A stretch of DNA of 64,000 bases from Scenedesmus sp. ARA3 (Eukaryota; Chlorophyta; Chlorophyceae; Sphaeropleales; Scenedesmaceae). Both the position numbers and the translations under genes were made by a program. Numbering within the stretch: position 1 is the stretch's first letter; each line of letters starts with the position of its first letter. Positions 60,301-64,000 of the stretch are shown here, piece after piece. The DNA lies in contig RWJK01001019.1 of NCBI GenBank assembly GCA_004335835.1, forward strand, positions 22,146 to 86,145, given 5' to 3'. The notes below the pieces were generated by a model, which saw only the letters and a list, made by a program, of their open reading frames with translations, was not told where the DNA came from and made no database searches.

Positions 60301-62540
60301 CGTGCGGCCCCACCCCTCCATCTTCTGCGCCTACTTCTTCACAAGCCTGCTGGGCCAGTTTGCGGTGCAGCTGGGCTTCCTGGTGTTCATGTACAGGTGC
60401 TCGAGTGCGCATATTGCATCTCTGAAATACACTGCTTCGAGGATGGTGTAGCAGGCAGCTGCAAGGGGTAGGGAGGTTGCTGGGCCAGTTTGCGGTGCGG
60501 CTGGGCTTCCTGGTTTCGGGTACAGTTCATGTACAGGTGAGGGCGTGTGTGCATGCTGTATCTAAGAATAAGATTGCTGCCTGCATATGGGCCGGTGGCT
60601 GTAAGGAGTGGGGCGGTTTGCTGTGCAGGCGGGCTTCCTGGTGTTTAGGTGAGGGCGCGCGCACGCACGCTGAATTCGGATGGAAGGTTCTTTTGTGATA
60701 ATTTTTTTCATGGCAGGCGGCTGTCAGGGTGGGCCAGTTTCCGTTGCAGCTGGGCTTCCTGGTGTGCATGTACAGGTGAGGGATTGTGTGCATGTTGGGG
60801 GCGAATGTATTGCATCAAGGGTATTGTGGCCGGCAATTGTGAGGAGTGCAATTTGCTGATTTGTGCTTGTCCGCTGCTGCTTCACCCTTGCAGGATGGCG
60901 CTGGCAGTGATGCCAACTGAGCAGCAGCACACGACACCGGGTCTGACTTTGCGCCAAACCCAGTCAACACCATGCCCTGTGCTGAGCATACCTCTCACTG
61001 AACTGTACCTGTCCGCTGCTGCTTTACCCTTGCAGGATGACCCTGGCAGTGATGCCAGCCGAGCAGCAGCAAGACGCCGAGTCTGACTTTGCGCCAAACC
61101 TGGCCAACACCATGCCCTATGCTGAGCATGCCTATTGCTGAATCGTACTTGTCCACTGCTGCTGCAACCTTGCAGGATGGCGCTGGCAGTGATGCCAGCC
61201 GAGCAGCAGCAGGACACCAAGTCTGATTTTGCGCCCAACCTGGTCAACAGCATGCCTGCCCTGAGCGTGTGCCATCTGCTGATTTGCTCCCGTCCAACGC
61301 TGCTTCACCCTTGCAGGATGGCGCTGGCAGTGATGCCTGCTGAGGAGAAGCAGGACACAGAGTCTGACTTTGCGCCAAACCTGGTCAACAGCATGCCTGC
61401 CCTGAACATGCATATTGCTGAACCGCACTTGTCCAACGCTGCTTCACGCTTGCAGAATGGCGCTGGCAGTGATGCCTGCGGAGGAGAAGCAGGACACCGA
61501 GTCCGACTTTGCGCCCAACCTGGTCAACAGCATGCCTGTGCTGAGCGTGTGCCATCTGCTGATTTGTACCCGTCCAACGCTGCTTCACCCTTGCAGGATG
61601 GCGCTGGCAGTGATGCCAACTGAGCAGCAGCACACGACACCGGGTCTGACTTTTGCGCCAAACCCAGTCAACACCACCCAGTCATGCCCTGTGCTGAGCA
61701 TACCTCTCACTGAGCTGTACTTGTCCACTGTTGCTTTCACCTTGCAGGATGGCGCTGGCAGTGATGCCTGCGGAAGAGAAGCAGGACACAGAGTCCGACT
61801 TTGCGCCAAACCTGGTCAACAGCATCTGCTACCTGGTCCAGCAGATCGTGCAGCTGACCACGTTTGCGGTCAACTATGTGGGGCACCCCTTCAACACAAG
61901 TTTGACCCAGAATGCGGGCATGATCAAGAGCCTGCGCTACAGTGGCTGCTTCCTGGCCCTGCTGGTCAGCCAGTCAGTCATGCCTCTGAACGAGAGGTGA
62001 GTGTCTGCACAAAAATGTTGTACTTATCACCAGTGAAGGTGCAACAGCCATTCCTGGTGCCTTGTTGACAAAGAGATTGCCTTTTGCTTGTGAGCGGCCG
62101 AGCACAGCGCGTGGCAATGAAGCATGAAGCACACCACATGTCTACTTGCTGTTTTGCATGCAGTGAATATTGCTGCAAAAGAAACGACATGGGACGCAGC
62201 ACGCCACTTGCTTGGTGCTGCCCATGCTCGCCATGCACTCTGAGCATAAAAACTTACTAATGCCCGCTGCTGCGCCGTCTCCTGCCTCACTCTCCCGCCT
62301 TTTTGTGTGGACCTTTTGTCATCTTCCCCCTGCAGCTTCGGCCTGGTGGCTATACCGCTTGAGATGCGGCTCTACCTGATAGCAGGCTCGCTGGCTGTGA
62401 TCGCCTTCAGCCTGTTCTGGGAGCACAGCCTGCGGCGACTGTTCCCTGCAGCCACACCCCCCAGCAAGGGCTACATGGTGCACAGCAGGCAGCTGGCGCA
62501 GCTGCAGGCGCAGCGCTCGAGAGCACGCAAGGACGAGTGA
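44950..62540 (+). CDS. P5A-type ATPase (Spf1/ATP13A1/PDR2 family)
   Basis: ER P-type ATPase; characterised P5A pumps remove mis-inserted transmembrane helices. Twenty-five exons join in phase to 1,300 aa: 44950-45125, 45308-45509, 46060-46119, 46496-46702, 47660-47763, 48296-48437, 49396-49489, 49843-50082, 50670-50821, 51538-51607, 51752-51855, 52162-52244, 52530-52662, 52980-53183, 53725-53895, 54617-54771, 55329-55495, 55880-55986, 56370-56492, 56731-56968, 57403-57530, 58135-58350, 60224-60396, 61748-61996 and 62336-62540. Signatures: [20 protein letters not shown]; actuator TGES (345-348); VIPPELPMEL in the ion-site helix, diagnostic for P5A; phosphorylated Asp524 in [15 protein letters not shown] (645-649); GDGTND (870-875); then C-terminal membrane helices. 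A K/E/S/Q/A-rich insert of about 80 residues follows the P domain. Somewhat longer than plant homologues. The gene is echo-rich: most introns carry copies of exon edges. Confidence 0.96.
46310..46390 (+). repeat. Acceptor-side echo of P5A exon 46496-46702
   Basis: One copy of the beginning [13 protein letters not shown] with its acceptor context, upstream of the intact exon. Confidence 0.85.
46770..47090 (+). repeat. Donor-side echoes of P5A exon 46496-46702
   Basis: At least two copies of the exon end ([13 protein letters not shown]) near 46776-46830 and 47020-47085, downstream of the intact exon. The second is strongly decayed. Confidence 0.75.
47230..47514 (+). repeat. Acceptor-side echoes of P5A exon 47660-47763
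   Basis: Three copies of CAG plus [20 protein letters not shown] separated by CTG runs, cut by the following gap. They lie upstream of the intact exon. The number of copies in the gap is unknown. Confidence 0.88.
47515..47655. other. Assembly gap (141 N) inside an echo array
   Basis: The gap breaks off inside one copy of the PFSELLKEQ repeat and resumes at the acceptor of the intact exon, so the assembler evidently failed on near-identical tandem units. Confidence 0.98.
48575..48895 (+). repeat. Donor-side echoes of P5A exon 48296-48437
   Basis: Copies near 48590-48660, 48728-48750 (partial) and 48808-48885 repeat [20 protein letters not shown] with the GAG|GTGCG donor, downstream of the intact exon. 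Confidence 0.87.
49130..49350 (+). repeat. Two acceptor-side echoes of P5A exon 49396-49489
   Basis: Two nearly identical units of about 127 bases start with CTGCAG and [14 protein letters not shown], then shared spacer. They lie upstream of the intact exon. Confidence 0.9.
49640..49842 (+). repeat. Acceptor-side echoes of the P5A TGES exon
   Basis: Two copies upstream of exon 49843-50082 repeat [17 protein letters not shown]. In the better copy (about 49733-49800) the actuator motif has become TGQP, and a stop follows, so it cannot replace the real exon. Confidence 0.85.
50845..51320 (+). repeat. Donor-side echoes of P5A exon 50670-50821
   Basis: Two copies of the transmembrane exon end ([21 protein letters not shown]) near 51000-51070 and 51240-51315, with a repeated spacer of about 180 bases containing 'caccagtacacc', downstream of the intact exon. 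Confidence 0.85.
51950..52010 (+). repeat. Donor-side echo of P5A exon 51752-51855
   Basis: A copy of [16 protein letters not shown] with its donor, downstream of the intact exon. Confidence 0.85.
52720..52910 (+). repeat. Donor echo of exon 52530-52662 and acceptor echo of exon 52980-53183
   Basis: About 52722-52803 copies [20 protein letters not shown] with donor. About 52865-52905 copies the ASRWSYSS beginning of the next exon. One intron thus holds both kinds, each on its expected side. Confidence 0.85.
53585..53640 (+). repeat. Acceptor-side echo of P5A exon 53725-53895
   Basis: A copy of CTGCAG plus [16 protein letters not shown], upstream of the intact exon. Confidence 0.88.
53940..54060 (+). 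repeat. Donor-side echo of P5A exon 53725-53895
   Basis: A copy of the exon end (DLDGP...[17 protein letters not shown]) with donor, downstream; this exon is echoed on both sides. Confidence 0.85.
54225..54600 (+). repeat. Three acceptor-side echoes of P5A exon 54617-54771
   Basis: Three units of about 120-140 bases, each a CTG run, CAG acceptor and [20 protein letters not shown] onwards to MITGDAP, upstream of the intact exon. Copy-to-copy identity is high and the CTG run length varies. Confidence 0.92.
54830..54925 (+). repeat. Donor-side echo of P5A exon 54617-54771
   Basis: A decayed copy of [18 protein letters not shown] sequence downstream of the intact exon. Confidence 0.75.
55040..55265 (+). 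repeat. Two acceptor-side echoes of P5A exon 55329-55495
   Basis: Copies near 55048-55125 and 55188-55258 repeat GCAG plus [20 protein letters not shown], upstream of the intact exon. Confidence 0.88.
55740..55820 (+). repeat. Acceptor-side echo of P5A exon 55880-55986
   Basis: One copy of [18 protein letters not shown] with CTGCAG acceptor, upstream of the intact exon. Confidence 0.85.
57120..57295 (+). repeat. Two acceptor-side echoes of P5A exon 57403-57530
   Basis: Copies near 57126-57155 and 57254-57292 repeat [10 protein letters not shown], each followed by spacer and a long CTG run. The intact exon is last. Confidence 0.87.
57645..58080 (+). repeat. Donor echo of exon 57403-57530 and acceptor echoes of exon 58135-58350
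   Basis: About 57650-57705 copies the [14 protein letters not shown] end with donor. Then three or four copies of the [18 protein letters not shown] beginning occur; the one at about 57888-58000 extends over 110 bases of exon sequence. Confidence 0.87.
58815..60215 (+). repeat. Nine or so acceptor-side echoes of P5A exon 60224-60396
   Basis: Copies of CAG plus [20 protein letters not shown] start near 58817, 58925, 59228, 59342, 59572, 59720, 59853, 60000 and 60117, all upstream of the intact exon. Spacing is irregular (about 105-300 bases). The exon heads resemble each other more than the spacers do. One copy has an in-frame TAG. Confidence 0.9.
60475..60785 (+). repeat. Donor-side echoes of P5A exon 60224-60396
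   Basis: Three or four copies of [16 protein letters not shown] and the GTG donor, progressively decayed, downstream of the intact exon. Confidence 0.85.
60880..61735 (+). repeat. Six acceptor-side echoes of P5A exon 61748-61996
   Basis: Units start near 60893, 61034, 61175, 61316, 61457 and 61597, a regular period of 140-141 bases. Each contains a pyrimidine tract, [26 protein letters not shown] and NLVNS-like sequence. The first and sixth share the same frame-shifting variant and the same spacer. Confidence 0.93.
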
Positions 62541-62966
62541 ATGATACGTCATGCCGTGGTTGTTTAACACACTTTGTGGCCTCCGTATTGGCGCCAGGCT
62601 GCTGCGCAGCTGCGCTTTGATATGCAGAGCAATTGCTTTGCGGGGTTTGCTTTGGATGGTTGAGCGCTGCAACGCGCAAGGGGTTGGGCCGGGTAACAAT
62701 CAACCGTGCGGGTTTCAACATCAGCGCTGTGTCAGCTTCACTCACAGCCTTGCAGCAGACGGCTTGCTGCTGGCATGATTCTTCGAGCTTGCTGAGTCAG
62801 CACGAACCGTTGTTAGAACGCCAACACAGCACGTGCCATGCAACAGCCTTGTAAAGGAGCTCAGCTTGTCAACGACAAGCCTGTCACTCCGAGTATTGAA
62901 TATTTCCTTTGCACGGTGTGCTTCCTGCAACGCATTCCAATAACGTCACTGACAGCAGGCTATTAG
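62541..62966. other. 3' flank of P5A ATPase gene
   Basis: Contains a TGTAA at 62850-62854, about 310 bases after the stop, a candidate polyadenylation signal. I see no gene. Confidence 0.5.
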
Positions 62967-63269
62967 GCTGCTGGCCAAGTTGAAGATGAGTTTCATGTTG
63001 TGTTTGAACGTGATGCGTACCTGGCAGTGCGAGAACATTTCTGGAAGCTTTTTGTTGATTTTGGGCACTGGAACGGCTCCGGCAATGTTGTGAGCCCTGG
63101 TGGTCGTAGCTTGGCTGACTTCATGCAGCAGAGACAGAGCAGAGTTGCTGCCTGCATACATCACTGCTTTTTGATTCGGAACGATCCTGAGATGATTGGT
63201 TTTCTTCCGGCTGAGTCTAGTGCTTCAGAGACTGAGTACTCTGAGCTTGTTGAGGTCTCCGACGCTTAG
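62967..63269 (+). pseudogene. Decayed retroelement C-terminal fragment (tentative)
   Basis: An open frame after a TAG at 62964-62966 begins with VEDEFHVVFERDAYLAVREH and runs about 100 codons to a TAA/TAG-type stop. The VEDEFHVVFE-x-x-AY-x-x-VR pattern resembles the end of non-LTR retrotransposon polyproteins of algae and plants, where a CxxC knuckle precedes and a cysteine follows FE. Here that cysteine is arginine. A CASCN knuckle-like word lies just upstream in another frame, at about 62921. A related 60-base segment recurs near 63385-63445. No start codon is evident. It could instead be a host gene fragment. Confidence 0.4.
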
Positions 63270-64000
63270 TGTCTGTGTTTCTGTTTTGTGCTTTCTGGAC
63301 CCCATGAGCCTTGTCTGGCTCCTTAGTGGGTGGGCTTGTGGCCCTACTTTGGTAACTGGTAACCGGTAACTAACAGCAGGCAGACTGGCAGGTCGGCAAC
63401 AACAAGCCTGCCACGTGAACAATGCTGTTGCAAAGTGTGCTTCATGTAACTCTTTGCACAAAATCGCTGACTGCCACGGCTTGAAGCAGTCTGAAGGAGT
63501 GGCCGGTCCCGCCATGGTGGGCCTGCACCACAGCCTATTAGAGTGTGATTTGCAAGAACTTTGCGGTTTCAGGCAGCACTCCGCCTGCTAGGCGCCTAGA
63601 CCACAACACAGCCGCGGCACAGCATAGATTGTGCTGCCTTTGTAAGCAGTTGCCAGCTGACAGCATCAGCCAGGACATGCCAACGCCACACTGCGCCACA
63701 CTGCGCCACAGCAACCAGTCAGAACAGGCGTGATATACCCTGTGGCTCATGATCGCTAACTTTTGAACTGCTAGATGCTAAACACGCCAACGGGTCCGCC
63801 TAAATCAATTGTGTTACGCTGCCACTGCACACAACATTGCCGGTGCCTCCTAACCCATGCAGCTAAAACTGTAACAGCCTCTGAGAGCACTGCAGCTGCT
63901 GCTGGAACTGAAGCAGCCATTCCTGCAAGCTGCCACCTGTTGGCGCTGGTCATACTGCACTGTCGTCCCAGTTATTCATAGTCCAGTGTGCCCCCCCCCC
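63270..64000. other. Unassigned right-hand end
   Basis: No gene recognised. The segment near 63385-63445 repeats sequence from about 62875-62935, and the window ends in at least ten C. Confidence 0.4.

Noticed and set aside
2745..61735. Repeats as assembly duplication artefacts
   Set aside because: Copies differ by many substitutions and lengths, follow a consistent polarity relative to splice sites on both strands, and occur in all genes; error would not produce that.
60880..61735. CRISPR-like regular repeat-spacer array
   Set aside because: Units are copies of a spliced coding exon in a eukaryotic gene, and both repeat and spacer are similar between units.

Overview
The window is nuclear DNA of a green alga, most likely a chlorophycean. 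I infer this from dense spliced genes with GT/AG introns, TGTAA motifs downstream of stop codons, very abundant CAG/CTG trinucleotide runs, and plant-type proteins (DUF3172, MCTP with a PRT_C tail, P5A ATPase, AP2 factor). A scenedesmacean-like genome would fit, but I cannot prove genus. Two runs of N (7054-7103 and 47515-47655) are assembly gaps.

Layout, left to right. (1) 1-4680, minus: AP2-domain transcription factor with long Q/A/G-rich segments, cut by the left edge. (2) 6725 to about 13735, minus: kinase-like protein with an HGD catalytic loop. (3) 14434-17710, minus: CobW/COG0523 metal-chaperone GTPase, five exons, 515 aa. (4) 18049-24477, plus: C-terminal-motor kinesin (kinesin-14 type), twelve exons, 934 aa. 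(5) 25504-28251, minus: DUF3172 plastid protein, five exons, 318 aa. (6) 29162 to about 32593, minus: CPBP (CAAX/Abi) intramembrane protease. (7) 34549-44581, minus: MCTP-like protein with C2 modules and a C-terminal PRT_C membrane domain, fifteen exons, 1,234 aa. (8) 44950-62540, plus: P5A-type ATPase (Spf1/ATP13A1/PDR2 family), 25 exons, 1,300 aa. (9) 62541-64000: downstream DNA with a decayed fragment resembling the C-terminus of a retroelement. For genes 3, 4, 5, 7 and 8 every exon junction was joined by hand, and reading phase closes from ATG to stop.

The most unusual property is shared by all eight genes. Introns are filled with one to nine diverged tandem copies of a neighbouring exon's edge ('exon echoes'). 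In every array I could orient, copies of an exon's 5' part plus its acceptor lie upstream of the intact exon. Copies of an exon's 3' part plus its donor lie downstream. This is what repeated tandem duplication across splice junctions would leave if only events that preserve one complete exon survive. The introns also carry sense-strand CTG runs ending in the CAG of the 3' splice site, while CAG-register runs lie in exons as polyQ or polyA.

The genes do not form a pathway. Two divergent pairs (CobW/kinesin and MCTP/P5A ATPase) share short upstream regions. Several products act at membranes or in organelles: P5A ATPase in the ER, MCTP at ER or ER-plasma membrane contacts, CPBP protease, and DUF3172 in the plastid.
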